Below, in pieces: positions 6,195 through 6,283 of a stretch of 6,283 nucleotides of DNA; positions within the stretch are counted from its first letter, which is position 1; every line of letters starts with the position of its first letter. Both the position numbers and the translations under genes were made by a program. The notes under the pieces are model-generated. The model was not told the origin of the DNA. It saw only the letters and a list, made by a program, of their open reading frames with translations, and did no database searches. Origin of the DNA: an uncultured Propionibacteriaceae bacterium (GTDB lineage Bacteria; Actinomycetota; Actinomycetes; Propionibacteriales; Propionibacteriaceae); the NCBI GenBank assembly GCA_937988865.1, contig CALKHV010000145.1:1-6283 (forward strand), in the 5' to 3' direction.

Positions 6195-6271
6195 GGGGCG
6201 GTAGCTCAGCAGGTCAGAGCAGGGGACTCATAATCCCTGGGTCGTGGGTTCGAGCCCCACCCGCCCCACCA
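6195..6271 (+). tRNA. tRNA with CAT anticodon (elongator Met, or Ile2 read after lysidine modification)
   Basis: A full cloverleaf folds by eye. The acceptor stem GGGGCGG (6195-6201) pairs with CCGCCCC (6261-6267). The D stem is GCTC/GAGC (6204-6207, 6217-6220). The anticodon stem GGGGA/TCCCT (6222-6226, 6234-6238) contains one G-T pair around loop CTCATAA, with CAT at 6229-6231. The T stem GTGGG/CCCAC flanks TTCGAGC. Discriminator A6268 is followed by encoded CCA. The G1-C72 pair and the lack of three G-C pairs next to the anticodon loop argue against an initiator. Elongator Met and Ile2 tRNAs share this anticodon and loop, and the sequence alone does not separate them. I favour Met. Confidence 0.95.
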
Positions 6272-6283
6272 GCAGATTACTGC

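Noticed and set aside
6272..6283. GCAG-ATTA-CTGC inverted repeat after the tRNA CCA, possibly the start of a terminator
   Set aside because: The stem is only 4 bp and the window ends before any T-tract could be seen.

Overview
The window comes from a high-GC actinobacterium. The signs are strongly GC-biased third codon positions, a moxR/DUF58/BatA-like VWA gene order that resembles the mycobacterial moxR1 locus, a stand-alone DUF4429 protein, and a hairpin terminator without a T-tract. A Propionibacteriaceae-like host is my guess. The sequence alone does not prove it.

Left half (1-3745, minus strand): one tightly packed operon read right to left. It starts with a MoxR-family AAA+ ATPase (GTG start, AGGAG ribosome binding site). 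A soluble DUF58 protein follows after 8 nt. Two tandem membrane-anchored BatA-like von Willebrand A (VWA) proteins come next, joined by 4-nt and 1-nt start/stop overlaps. The second VWA gene runs off the left edge, so the operon continues outside the window. In characterised relatives, MoxR ATPases work with DUF58 and VWA partners as metal-dependent, chaperone-like assembly or maturation machines at the cell envelope. The actual client here is unknown.

Middle (3746-4913): a 178-bp divergent intergenic region, then a plus-strand gene for an unusual single-pass membrane protein. Its N-terminal part looks like a degenerate Ser/Thr kinase N-lobe with no catalytic residues. It is followed by one transmembrane helix and a Ser/Pro/Gly tail that contains seven 7-residue repeats. 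This is the least explained object in the window.

Right part (4916-6283): 2 nt after that gene comes a Cof-type HAD-superfamily phosphatase, probably in the same transcript. It converges on a small minus-strand DUF4429 gene, with a GC-rich hairpin at the junction. A plus-strand CAT-anticodon tRNA with encoded CCA lies near the right edge, after a short region with overlapping -10-like hexamers on both strands. No CRISPR array, insertion sequence or recombinase gene is visible.
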